Origin: Cymbidium sinense | Lineage: Eukaryota > Streptophyta > Magnoliopsida > Asparagales > Orchidaceae | Length of the DNA stretch: 64,000 nt | NCBI GenBank assembly: GCA_021442155.1 | Contig: CM038216.1 | Span: 157,713,983-157,777,982, forward strand | Direction of reading: 5' to 3' | Part shown: one piece after another, positions 22,830 to 33,560 of the stretch | Position numbering within the stretch: position 1 is the first letter of the stretch | Layout of the letters: every line of letters begins with the position of its first letter | The notes under the pieces: generated by a model | What the model was told of the DNA's origin: nothing | Seen by the model: only the letters and a program-made list of their open reading frames with translations | The model's database searches: none | Program-made: the position numbers and the translations under genes

Positions 22830-24480
22830 GAATAGATCTATAGAGCACTCCTTTCACTATTCAGCTAGGGTATGGTGCAAACATCTTCTTAGCTAATGCC
22901 ATCATCAACACAGGAGATGTTAGAGCTACCATTCAATTTGGTAGCATGGAATTCCCAGCTATCATAGTTGCAACTCCTAAAGTACTCACTCATGGTGAAC
23001 TCATCTGAGGTCATACCGGAAGGTCTCAGTTTACTGAAGCTCCTACTCATCATGCTCACCAACCAATTTAGCATCCAACCACTATTAAGAAGTTCTCCTG
23101 ACATAGAACTTCAAATTTTGAAAGACTGGGTCAATCTGAAGCCCTTGTGATGAAAAGAACCATCATTAGGCATACTATATCTTTGATGCCTCATGGCACA
23201 ACTAGTTTGCCAACTGAAACCTTTGTACTTGGGAGACATGATTTTGAGGCTTCCTCATCAAGAATCAAATTAATTAAAAGGTAAAGAAGAAGAAGAAATA
23301 TTGAGCTGAGGGCTCAGCAGATCCCATTTAAACAACACAGTGAGCAACCAATATTGCCACCAGAAGCGGTATTCCTACCGGTAATAACTTTGATAACATA
23401 AAATGGGTAAAAATGAATAGCTCTACTGGTGAGGTGAAGTAGTCTTTCTAGATTCAACAATGTCAAGCTCCACCACTATAAAGGAGATCACCTGAAACAC
23501 TGTGTACTAGAATACACAATGTCCTTAAAGTAGCCAAGGATAGAGGCTTAATGAAATGAAAATTTTAGAGGTGATGATGATTGAAAATACTGAGATTCCA
23601 CCAAGAGGTCGCCATCTCTTATGGTAACTAGTCATCAAGCCAAGTACGCTTCTTGCATGAGCATCAGAGCATGATACTTGAACCGTATGTCCAAGAATTT
23701 GCTGCCAAAAGGTTTCGATGAAAGGGTAAGCAGATATGGAGGCCAACGCCTCGTGATGAAATTCTGAAGAAAGAAAGAGGTGTGACATCTGATGTACATA
23801 TTCAAAAATTCACCTCAAAAATAACTCTTCAGAAGTGGATACCTAAAAAAAGGGATATCACTGATAAAAGATATGATTGTCAATACCTTGGAGAATCCTC
23901 TAGGGGATCCTGTCTTCAATCAGACACACCCCCACAGGAGAAAGTTGACTATGATCATAGTCCCCCAATGGAAGAAATGTCTGTTCCTCATAATGGACCA
24001 AAAATCCATTGAAAGTGTCGATAAAAAATTCATGTTCAAGAAGATGATGAAAGCAATACTATGGAAGTAGATGTAGTCTATATTATAATACATATAGATA
24101 AACTTTTGCTCACATCATCAACAAAATGAATCTAGTGAGCTTGAACCTGAGTTCGATGCTTACGAAGGAGAGTCATCACAAAAGAAGATGGATGTTCAAT
24201 CTGTGTTGAAGAGGAAGAAGAAGAAGATCAAAATGAAAGGAGGTCATGGGAGTTGAAGCTATTTATATGGTTGAACCACAAAATGATCAACCTGGTACAC
24301 ACTTTTATAATCAGTGTCATCATTCAGCCCAATAATAACTGTCTTTGCAAACACATAAGAAGATGGACAGTTAAGTTCTTCCCCTGAAGAGGAGTAGGGA
24401 GGAGAACAACAAAAAGAAATAGAGGAAGAAGAAGAGTTTGTACTTGTTGATGCCACTAGAGAGTAAAGACAAATACAACA
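22830..24480 (+). pseudogene. Pre-gag coding region of element 2
   Basis: The first 180 bases give IFLANAIINTGDVRATIQFG and neighbouring residues, closely matching element 1 at 15,826-15,650, so this segment was under coding constraint before decay. The following 1.3 kb can be read only in short frames (for example 23,782-24,012 and 24,259-24,450). It ends in a glutamate-rich run (about 24,400-24,450). It is upstream of the gag core and may be an N-terminal extension of gag or a separate ORF as in some Tat elements. I do not recognise a known domain. Confidence 0.5.
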
Positions 24481-25560
24481 TCAAATGGAAGCCAAAGATA
24501 AAGAAATTTCATAGCTTGGTACAAAGATGAATGAAATGATTGCACAAATGAATATCATGATGGATATGTTGCAGAAGAATATCACATCAAATGTAGCACC
24601 TATTTCATCTGCTAATCAACATGTAGCTAATAATACAAACTTTATACAACTAGTCACTCTAATACTGACTCTGGTATATACTACATCTAAAAGGGGAAGT
24701 GAGGTTAATTAGTTAGCTTTTCAACCGATGATTCAGACTATGGACAATACACCGAGAACACTAATAGGTACTCAACTAGAAATAATAATTAATGAAAAGA
24801 TAAAAGTTATAGCTTCAGAGCAGGCCAAGAAGCTGGTGAGTAAGGATAGCTTTTACCCAGCTGAATTTGATCAAGTGGCATACCTGAAAGGTTACTCAGT
24901 ACCAAAATTTAATATTTTTAGTGGGCATGGTAATCCAAAAAAATATCTAGCCCAATTCAAGGGTACTTGTGGTAACATAGGAGAAAATGATGTATTGCTT
25001 TTCCGCTAGTTTGTCAGCAGCCTGATCTCAATTACTTTCGAGTGGTACATAGAATTATCGAATGATTTGGTCAAAACCTTCACTGAGCTAGAGACAATGT
25101 TCATGAAAAGGTTCACTAGTGTAACCGAGAAAATAATGATCGCTGACCTTGGCTTGCTAAAAAAGAGAAAAGATGAGTCAATGACAAAATTCATAACTCA
25201 TTTGCATAACCTAAGCATAAAATGTGAACAACAATTAGAGGAAGAACATGCAATCCAATTGTTAAAGGAAAATATGGATGATAAAATGGCACCATTTTTA
25301 TGTATGACATCAATTACAATATTCCAGGACTTGATTGATAGGGTGGCCAAATTTAAATAGCTAAATCGTCTTAAATATAAAATTTATACAGATAAATCGA
25401 AGAAAAATATGCCTTCAGATTTAAGAAGAAATGAAACTCATGTCGCTTCCTATAGCTCAAGTGGTGAAAAATGAGTAATCTATAAAGTAGATAAATAAAA
25501 ATAACCAATGTACAATGATGATAAAGGAAAGTAGCTTGTTCATCCTAATCCACAGCCAAA
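24481..25560 (+). pseudogene. Gag core of element 2
   Basis: Three adjoining open pieces (24,527-24,712, 24,728-25,009 and 25,067-25,360) give a Met/Gln-rich helix, then AEFDQVAYLKGYSVPKFNIF with GHGNPKKYLAQFKGTCGN. A tryptophan segment (FEWYIEL), FTELETMFMKRFTS and FQDLIDRVAKFK follow. This is the retrotransposon gag (Retrotrans_gag) capsid pattern, including the conserved ELxxxFxxRF helix. A single stop (25,007) splits the core. A basic tail with SSGEK ends near 25,470. The homologue in element 1 is interrupted by LTR A in the middle of this region. Confidence 0.82.
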
Positions 25561-26940
25561 ATTGGTATTGAGAGGCAATGATAAACCTTAGACTTTTCTA
25601 GGTGGTGGAGAGTATCCAAAATAAGCAACAAGAGATGATGAGCAAATGTAGCCATCTTTTAAGAAAAAGATGAACAAAGAATATTCTTTTATAAAAGATA
25701 GTGTGGTTGTTTGATAGCGAGCTAGTTATAATTTGAAAATAAAAGGCCTCAAGAAGGCGATCAAGTCAATAATCTAAATTATCCTATCATCTGATCACCA
25801 TCTATTGAAGATTATATCTTCAAAGATCAGCTAGAAAAGAAGTATCGATGAGATGAATTTATAGTATCTGATAGTATTCTGGTCAACCCAAAAAGTGAGC
25901 CTGCAAGGATGATTACATCATCTTATATATCATCCATTAAAGATTAAAAGAAAGAAAAATTAGTTCAGATTGAAGAATGGGAACTGCAATTTTTAAAAGG
26001 ACTATAAAGATGCTGAAGCAACTTGAATGAGTTTCTGGTGTCAGCTAGAAATCTCCTCTTGAACTAGTGATTGATCTAAAAATAGTGTCGAGATTGAATG
26101 CATCAACCTCAACATCATCAAGTCAGAGGCATCATAACACTGGCAACTCATCCCAAAGAGAAAAGCAATAGTCACCAATTTTAACAGATCTCTCAAAGAA
26201 GTCGATCAAGCCAAATAAAATAAAGAAAAAGAAGAAGAAGACTACAACTCAAAAGAGTATTATAATTTAGAGAGTATCATTTAACGACATCCATTAGGAC
26301 TTTATATCTCATATTATGAAGAATAAGATGAAGAAGATAATGATGAATTTTGTAGACATTATTTATGTAATGTTGAATGTTCTTCAGTACAAGTTACTCC
26401 AATATGATAATGTTAGTCAGACAGACGCAATCAACCCATCAAAATTCTTCTCAGAAAAGAAAGAAAAGCCTGAGGAGTATCTAATGACTCAACAAAAAGA
26501 TAATAGTTCAGATGAAGATTTATGTTTTCTAGATGGAGAAGAGTCAGACTCATCAACAACATCACATATGAAATGTACCAAGTTGAAAAGTGAGTTTAAC
26601 TCTTTTGGTTAATCCTCCAGAATAAAAAGTGAATTTGAAGAAATAACCTCTTCAAAGGAATCTAAGCACGACAAGGTGATTCAAGTTTAGTTGAGAAGTG
26701 GTAAAGTCTTACCACCATCATCAAAAAGGGGAATTCAAATAAAGATAAAGACAAATAAATTAAAGTCAATGAAGATATCATTCCAAAAAATCCTAAAAAA
26801 AGCCTAAATCAAGCAAAAGATATATTATAATATTCTATCAAATATGAGGAAGATCCTTGCACAATTAAGTGTGTGAGGCTCTCCTAATGTCAAAAAATCT
26901 CTGAGAAACTTTGATATAGGCTCTCAAACATCCAGAGATT
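25561..26940 (+). pseudogene. Gag tail and gag-protease spacer of element 2
   Basis: The segment holding EDYIFKDQLEKKYR (25,810-25,850) matches element 1's EDCYVFKDWLEKKYR, but the zinc-binding cysteines are lost (Cys to Tyr, and the CxYH part is not readable). The rest is lysine- and serine-rich text in broken frames. Near 26,700-26,900 it shows remnants of the YNILSHLRKI-type block before the protease. No intact frame is longer than 100 codons (26,316-26,612). Confidence 0.6.
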
Positions 26941-26941
26941 T

Positions 26942-27540
26942 ATGAAGCTTACTTTGTCAAAAAAAAGTATGATTGAATCATTGCAAACTCAAGATCTCTC
27001 AGTAATCACATTTTCTGAAGAAGATCTTATGTTGGGAACAATAGATCACATTCGCCCTCTATATGTTACTGCAGAGAGTAATGACATCTTAATCAACCGA
27101 ATACTGATTGATCTAGGTTCTTCTATCAATCTTATGAGTCTAAAAATATTAAGAGGTTTATCACTTGATATCCAACATCTTGGGAGGGATAAGTTGATGG
27201 TTCATGGTTTCAATGAGAAAGGGAAGAAAACTCTGGGTTCTTTTATTCTCCCACTCAAGTTTCAAGATTTGTATACAGAAGCCAAGTTTCATGTAATCGC
27301 GTCGATACATCATTTAGAGCTCTCTGGTTGGCCATGGTCGCATGAATGGCATGGTCCCATCAACTATGCATCGGTATCAAGTACCTAAAAGATGGAGAAG
27401 AAATTCCCGCAACCTACAACCATTCTCTGTCCATGAATCAAAAATTTATGAAGATGTAAAATATTGCATCCATAAAGAGCCTAAGCCAACAGATCCTCTT
27501 GAGACAATAGCATCCACTTCAGGAACTAAAAAGCAACTCT
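26942..27540 (+). pseudogene. Aspartic protease of element 2 (active site altered)
   Basis: A 148-codon frame reads ILINRILIDLGSSINLMSLK, then a hydrophobic-rich half with MVHGFNEKGKKTLGSFILPL and FHVIAS. The active-site box is D-L-G-S where retropepsins usually have D-[ST]-G-[AS]; the Asp is kept. The C-terminal LLGRxW motif has decayed. The protease would cut the polyprotein, probably as a dimer. A second frame (27,342-27,542) continues the protein after a frameshift, with HRYQVPKRW and VHESKIYEDVKYCIH, which matches element E at 52,860. Confidence 0.75.
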
Positions 27541-28354
27541 AGAAGGTGAAAGAGCAGAATAAAAAAGAAGAAAAACAATAATATCGACTCTTCCTAAAGC
27601 ACTTGACTTTACACATAAATTAAGAAGATCAGTTCCTCATTTGGGAAGTGACACACAAGAAGAAGAAAAAAAATTATGTCAAACCTAAGTGAACTTATAA
27701 GCTTTCAAGAAAGGAAATGTATAAAAGAAGTGATTCTAATTCAGACCATGACTTTGAATCTACTTATAAAAATAGGTTCAAATGATCGCATCAAGAAGGA
27801 TAGCTCACTTGACAATGTCAGATGACTCTTTGAAAATTTTACCCATCCCTCAGCATTTCAAAGAAATCAACCCATTAGAGGTTCATAACATTGAAGAATT
27901 GATAACATTCTATGTGCCACCATTGAGTGAGAGTGATGGAATAGAACTTTATTTTACAAATTTGAAGAGTCTCTGCCTCACAATTTTGATCAGCCTACTC
28001 AACATAAAAATTCTAATAAGATAGTGCCAACAAGAATACCAATATACTATGCACTAAAATTATGAAGAATGATGCATAAGCTTGGAATTCATATTGGAAC
28101 TACTAATCATAGAACTCAAATCTTTAACAAGATGTGGAGCCAAAGAAGTCCTCAGGTATCACAAAAAAGTGATAAGTTTATCACTAAAGGTCTTGGGTTC
28201 ATCCACAAATCTCATCAAAATATAGTTTGTTATAATATAATAAAAGCTGAGATCAAAACTAATATTGATGAAGAGGATGATCTCTATGAAATTCTTCTTA
28301 CAAATGATGAAGAAGTAGAAGCCAAGCCAACACTTGAAGAACTCAAAGATGGTG
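27541..28354 (+). pseudogene. Post-protease spacer of element 2
   Basis: Fragments include GSDTQEEE-type acidic text near 27,640 and IPQHFKEINPLEVHNIEEL at 27,850-27,900. They match the spacer frames of element 1 (3,603-3,866). The frame at 28,069-28,479 begins within this region and runs into the RT linker. No enzymatic domain is expected here. Confidence 0.6.
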
Positions 28355-28620
28355 GACAAATAGCTATTATGGATGAGCTCAAAGAAATCATCCTAGGAGC
28401 TGAAGATGATCCACATCCAACTTTTGTCAGTGCCCTTCTACTTCATGAGAAAGTTAAAGGACAAAAAGTGCTACTTTAGGAATTCATGGATTGCTTTGCT
28501 TGGACATATGCTGAAATGCCAGGCTTGACCCCTGATGTGATTACTCATAAATTGGCATCAAGAAAGAGATAATACCTGTTAAATAAGTTTCGAGGTGAAT
28601 GAGATTAGAAATTGAAGAAT
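28355..28620 (+). pseudogene. Protease-RT linker of element 2
   Basis: MDELKEIILGAEDDPHPTF, then EFMDCFAWTYAEMPGLTPD and a decayed HKLA segment align with elements 1 and E. A stop at 28,478 and later frame changes separate it from RT at 28,623. Confidence 0.75.
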
Positions 28621-28622
28621 AG

Positions 28623-29300
28623 ATGATCATTGAAACTAAAAAGCTAATTGAAGCAGGATTCATACATGAAGAAAAGTATCCTGATTGGATAGCTAATATA
28701 ATGCCCGTGAAGAAAAAAAATGGTCAGATTCATATCTGTATCGACTTCTGGGATCTTAATAAAGCTTTCTCGAAAGATGACTTCCCGCTTCCTATATTAG
28801 AATTGTTAGTTGATAATACATCCAACTATGATATGTTTTCTTTTATGGATGGATCATTGGGATATAATCAAATCAAGATGGCACCTGAAGATGAAAGACT
28901 TACATCATTCAGAACACCTATTGACATCTATTGCTACACAGTCATGCCTTTTGGTTTGAAGAATGTTGGAGCTATATACCAAAGAGTCATGATGCATATT
29001 TTTGATGAGTTGATTCACCATAAGGTGGAATATTATGTTGATGATTTGGTGGTGAAGTGCTTAAATCATGAAAACCACTATGAAGACTTAAGAATTGTAT
29101 TGGAGAGAATCAAAAAATATGATCTAAAGATGAATCCTCTAAAATGAGAATTCGGGGTGTCCTCTAAAAAATTTCTTGGGTACATTTTATGTCACAGAGG
29201 AATTGAGATCAATCTTACTAAAATCAAGGCAATTGTGGAGATGCCTCCACCGAAGAGTTTATGTCAGCTTCATTCTTTATATGGATAGCTTGCATTCATC
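28623..29300 (+). pseudogene. Reverse transcriptase of element 2 (catalytic box intact)
   Basis: A 174-codon frame runs from the fingers through the palm: ANIMPVKKKNGQIHICIDFW, MFSFMDGSLGYNQIKMAPED, YTVMPFGLKNVGAIYQRVM and then YYVDDLVVK, so the catalytic YVDD is intact at 29,034-29,045. Only a stop (29,145) separates this frame from the thumb (KKFLGYILCHRGIEI...IKAIVEMPPPKS) at 29,160-29,270. It is the least damaged RT in the window, but the polyprotein around it is broken, so no activity is expected from this copy. Confidence 0.88.
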
Positions 29301-29332
29301 TGATGATATATATCAAATCTATCAGAATGCAA

Positions 29333-29690
29333 TCAACCATTTGTAGAGTTGATGAAGAAGAATGCTCCATTCAAATGGGACAAGGAGTGCCAAGAAGCCT
29401 TCAATAGCATTAAAAGATACCTGTTAAATCTACCAATCCTTGTAGTGCCTACTCTTAGGAAGCCCATTATTCTATACATAGTTGCATTAGAAGAGTCCCT
29501 TGGAGCATTATTGGCATAACATAATGAAGAGAGCAAAGAGAATGCTCTTTATTATATAAGTCGGAGGTTGATAGGAGCAGAAATGAGATACCCTCCGATA
29601 GAGAAGCATTGTTTGGCATTGATCTTCGCAGTCCAAAAGCTCCATCATTATATGTTATCTCACAAAATTACCCTCATCTAAAGGATCAAT
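29333..29690 (+). pseudogene. RT-linked RNase H of element 2
   Basis: Plus-strand text reads NAPFKWDKECQEAFNSIK, then RKPIILYIVALEESLGALLA, ENALYYISRRLIGAEMRYPP and IEKHCLALIFAVQKLHHYML, broken by a stop (29,518). As in element 1 the first catalytic Asp is replaced in YIVALEES, which supports reliance on the second RNase H in this lineage. Confidence 0.8.
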
Positions 29691-29899
29691 CTACTGAAGT
29701 ACTTGATGACAAGACTAGCACTGATAGGTCGCTTGATAAGATGGGCAGTTTTGTTTTTATAATTTGATATCACATACATTCTGTAGAAAGTAGGAAAGGG
29801 ACTAATCTTAGCAAATTTTTTCTGCACATCCCATCCCTGCGGACACTTCTCTTAATGATGATTTTCCTGATGAGCAAATTATGCTCATTCATGAAAAAG

Positions 29900-30310
29900 A
29901 AAAATCACAATTTTGAGAAATATACTTTGATGGAGTCTCATCGATCAAATAAGTCTAACCTTTAAATTTCCCAATGGCAAGAGAAGCAATCAACATCGTC
30001 TTCATAACACTAGAGGGAGGAATAAGAGATGATCATATAGGTTGATTGAGCCAAGAACTAATAATGAAGTTGAGTATGAAGCATTGGTAGCAGATCTTGA
30101 AGAAGCTATTTTTATAGGCATTCAAAACTTGCATATTTTTAGTGATTCTCAGCTTATTATAAATCAAGTGCTTGACATCTATAAAATCAACAAGCTTGAG
30201 TTAGCTTTCTTTCACAAGTGAGTTCTTGAGCTTATGAACCAAATACCAAATGTCACACTAATACGAAGTCTCTTGATCCGAGAATAATAAAGTAGATTGC
30301 TTAGCAAAAT
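29900..30310 (+). pseudogene. Archaeal-type RNase H of element 2
   Basis: IYFDGVSSIK (about 29,925) keeps the first Asp. After a frameshift, EPRTNNEVEYEALVADLEEA keeps the Glu and IFSDSQLIINQ keeps the later Asp (the usual Gly before it has become Ser). Stops and at least one frameshift break it. The tail VDCLAKLAKEM follows near 30,290-30,320, the end typical of this domain in Tat elements. Confidence 0.8.
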
Positions 30311-30539
30311 TAGCCAAAGAGATGAAAAGTATGATGATGATTATGTCATGATCGGGATATTTACTCGAAAAGTTCTAGAGCCAACAAAGTATCAATCCCC
30401 ACAAGTAGAGGGGTTATCAAATTCAACACAGCAGGATGCACCTCAGGTTGCTCCTCATACTCTTCAAAATCAACAAGGAATTATACCCATAAGAGCTAAG
30501 CATGGCATTGCAATAGAAAGCAATGTGAAGCCTTTATAG

Positions 30540-31724
30540 TAGAAGAGCCACATGATTGGAGGTAACCCTTCATCGACTACTTTAAAGAGGATAAATTACC
30601 AAATAATAAATCACTAGTAGCTCAAATTGAGAAGAGAATGTTATGCTATGCTTTCATCAACAGTACTTTATATCATAAATCCTTTGAACAAATGTGACTA
30701 TGATGCCTAAATACAGATGAAGCTATCAAAGTAATGATTAAAATTCATGAAGGGCATTGTGGTGCACATTAGTCAGGTCCCAATATGGCTGTAAAGATCA
30801 AATGGATGGGCTATTATTGACCATCTCTGGTGAGAGACTGTATTGATCATGCCAAGAGGTGCCATGAATGTCAAGTACATGGGAATATAATCCACCAACC
30901 TCCAAATCCATTACACCCAACAATATCATCTTGGCCATTTGAATGTTGGGGTACAGATGTAATCAGACCGATTGATCTATCATCACTTGGTCACCATTTT
31001 ATCTTAGTAGTGATTGATTATTTTTCTAAGTGAGCTAAAGCTACCACATTTAAAGAAGTTACTGCTGATTGAGTGACCAACTTCTTCATGCATAATGTGG
31101 TATATAGATTTGGAGTGCCACACTGAATAATTTTTGATAATGGGATAGCTTTCAAAAGTACAAAGATTTATAGATTCATTGACCGACACAAAATTTATTG
31201 GCAATATTCTTCAATATACAATCTAAGGGCAAATGGTTTGGCAAAAGCCTTTAACAAGACATCAGTTAAGCTGTTCAAGAAGATCCTCACTAAAAATAAA
31301 AGAGAATGATATACCAAATTGATAGAGGTATTAAAGGCATATCGAACTAACAAGACACGACTAAAGCCACTCCTCATTCATTAGTATTTAGAACTGAGGC
31401 GGTCCCTTCGCTTCAAGTTGAGTTGTTTTCACTTCTAGTAGCTATCCAATACAATCTAGCTGAAGATCAAAATGCTCATTTGAGAATGGAGGAACTCGAC
31501 ACGCTTGATAAAATTAGATTGTAAGCTCATAAAAATTTAGAGGTTTATTAGGTAAAGATGTCCAGGGCTTTTGACCATACAGTGTGGTCTCGAACATTCC
31601 AAGAAGGGGAATAGGTCTTCGTGCTGAGAAGACCAATTATTCCTAATCAAAGAATTGATGGAAAATTTGAGCCTAATTGAGAGGTCCCTTTTGTCATCAA
31701 GAAGGTGTCTCATGGAGGGGCATA
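30540..31724 (+). pseudogene. Integrase of element 2, Glu-to-Lys at the catalytic site, cut by LTR B
   Basis: An HHCC finger (RDCIDHAKRCHECQVHGN, about 30,832-30,885), HQPPNPLHP, WGTDVIRPID (first Asp) and VIDYFSK are readable. Then IIFDNG gives the second Asp. Thirty-five residues on, where the catalytic Glu should stand, the sequence reads NGLAKAFNKT; the codon AAA (31,244-31,246) replaces GAA. A C-terminal stretch with RRPIIPNQRIDGKFEPN and IKKVSHGGAYVV follows. It ends at 31,724/31,725, where LTR B starts, so the terminal residues are missing. Frame breaks are numerous. Confidence 0.85.
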
Positions 31725-33529
31725 TGTGGTGAAAAATTTCTATAAAGTCCCCTTCAAATCTGTTGGTGAAAGAGAGAGGCAAGAATATAAAAATTTATCT
31801 TTTTGGGATGCCACGCTGATCCGCAGATGTGTTTATTTAGGTGATCAAATATATCATCAAGAAAATAGTGTACTATCTCGAGAGATAGAAGTCACTACCC
31901 TTTAATGGACTTAATCACCTCAATAAGGACTCCTAAGGATGATGGGTCTTCATATGTACCAGAGATTCTTCCCCTACTTTATATGAAAAAGTAAAGCAGA
32001 GTTTATTTTGAATCGGGTTCATTAAGTTCCCTACAGGGGCAAGTCTCCATAGTTAATTACATCCTAAGGAATGAGGATTTCTTAGGAAAACTCTCGAATA
32101 AGGTAAATGATCATTATCTTCAAAGATTTCAATAGGAAAGGACTGTCAATCAATTGGTTCATTTTTGAAGATCAAATAGGATTGATCAAAGAGAGGGAGT
32201 TATTATCGAAGCCAAAATGGAAGATAAGTAGGAGATGCCCACGATGCTAGTAAACCTAGCAAGCATTTCAAATTATCCAATGATTGGGCTTTATAATTTT
32301 GAAATTGATTTAATTTGTTTGAGTTGAATTTTTCATTAGAAATATAGGGCTTATGATTCCATAACACAAGATTATGAAAATGCCTAAGAGATGAGGATTT
32401 ATGCTTATGGCCTGTAAAAGGGAGAAGCCACCTCAGAACTTAAATCTAGGGAGCTTTAGTGAAGGCCGAAAGCATAACCTAAATCTAAGATAAAAATGGG
32501 TAATTGGTCTGCCTCCACAAGAGAGGACAAACCATCCCACAACTTGGACTTACAACCACGGGGGTCGCCAACTAACTCCTCCTATGATTTTAAATGCATG
32601 TAAAAGTCTTATGCTTTATTTAAGATAGTAGTTTATTTAAAAAGAGACTAAGTCCTTAAACTCACTCCGTAAAGAGACTAGATCATGTAAGGACATGCTT
32701 CAAATGGATTAAATCTAATGTAATTCAAATTTTATTTTATTTTCATTTTTGGACAATTATTTTGACTCAGGCTAATAGGATTTATATGCTTAATGCATGA
32801 GAAATAAAGTTATTGGCCAAAACTAGTGACAAGGGAGGAGGTGTGTTTCTACCATGGCTCTCAAAGGTCAAGCTAAGTTACTCTAGAAAAGGAGGATGCC
32901 CTCCAATCAAGAGTGAAATAAGATGCATTTGTGCATGATATTGTAAAAGAAATACTCATCTAACTAAGGGGTTGCTAATTCTATTATCTTGATTTTAAAC
33001 CTAAGCTTTAGGTGAGGTTATGAGTTCTTTATTTTTAATTTTTGAGTTATTAAGTTTAGTAAAAGATTTATTTTTCCCTAAAGAGCCTAAGCCACATCCA
33101 GGCCATACATAAAACAAGGAAGAAACTAGGAAAAGATGCCACTTAATGCACAAGCTGAACAAATCATCAATCAATTTATAAAGCTAATTGCAAAAAGAAT
33201 AAAAGGCCATTGTGGTTGGACACCACCACACAAACTCGAAAATAACAAATTGGGTAGTCGAGCTCTACCCTTAAACAACTGGGATAACAAATGAATTAAA
33301 TTACAATTAAGCAAGGAATTCATTATTATGGGGGTCTTCAAACTTTATTCCTCTTTCTTCTTTTCTTATTTGGTTCCTTCTTTTTGATGGTTGGAAGGTA
33401 GATGCTACAAAGCTTCACATGGTGCATAAGATAGGATCTTATGGCCAATGTTCATCCTAATCCCCATAACAATCATTCCAAAATCTTAATTGCATAAATA
33501 TTCATGAAAAGGAAAAGAATAAAAATCTA

Positions 33530-33560
33530 ACTAACACCTGCAAAATAGAGATTAGCTAAA
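33530..33560 (-). promoter_or_regulatory. Splice-acceptor-like site in LTR B
   Basis: Minus-strand text reads TAGCTAATCTCTATTTTGCAG followed by GTGTTAG, with the AG at 33,539-33,538. It aligns to equivalents in LTR A (12,651) and E's 5' LTR (44,546). This is a candidate only. Confidence 0.35.

Larger units (their letters stand above)
21460..31724 (+). mobile_element. Element 2: decayed Tat-type Ty3/gypsy retrotransposon, 3' end displaced by LTR B
   Basis: Plus-strand order is 5' LTR tail, PBS remnant, pre-gag, gag, spacer, protease, linker, RT, RNase H, aRNH and integrase, collinear with element 1. At 31,725, within the last part of integrase, the coding text changes to the end of LTR B in reverse orientation. 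Its own 3' LTR is not in the window unless beyond E. Codons are broken throughout by stops, although several domains keep key residues. It stands head to head with element 1. Confidence 0.82.

Noticed and set aside
32010..32260. Candidate polypurine tract (AGATAAGTAGGAGATG) after element 2 integrase, suggesting LTR start at about 32,240
   Set aside because: The LTR orientation inferred from the PBS and TATA box of E, and the shared terminus with LTR A (CACCACA at 14,470 and 31,725), show this text lies inside LTR B on the opposite strand. It is part of the U5 hairpin region.
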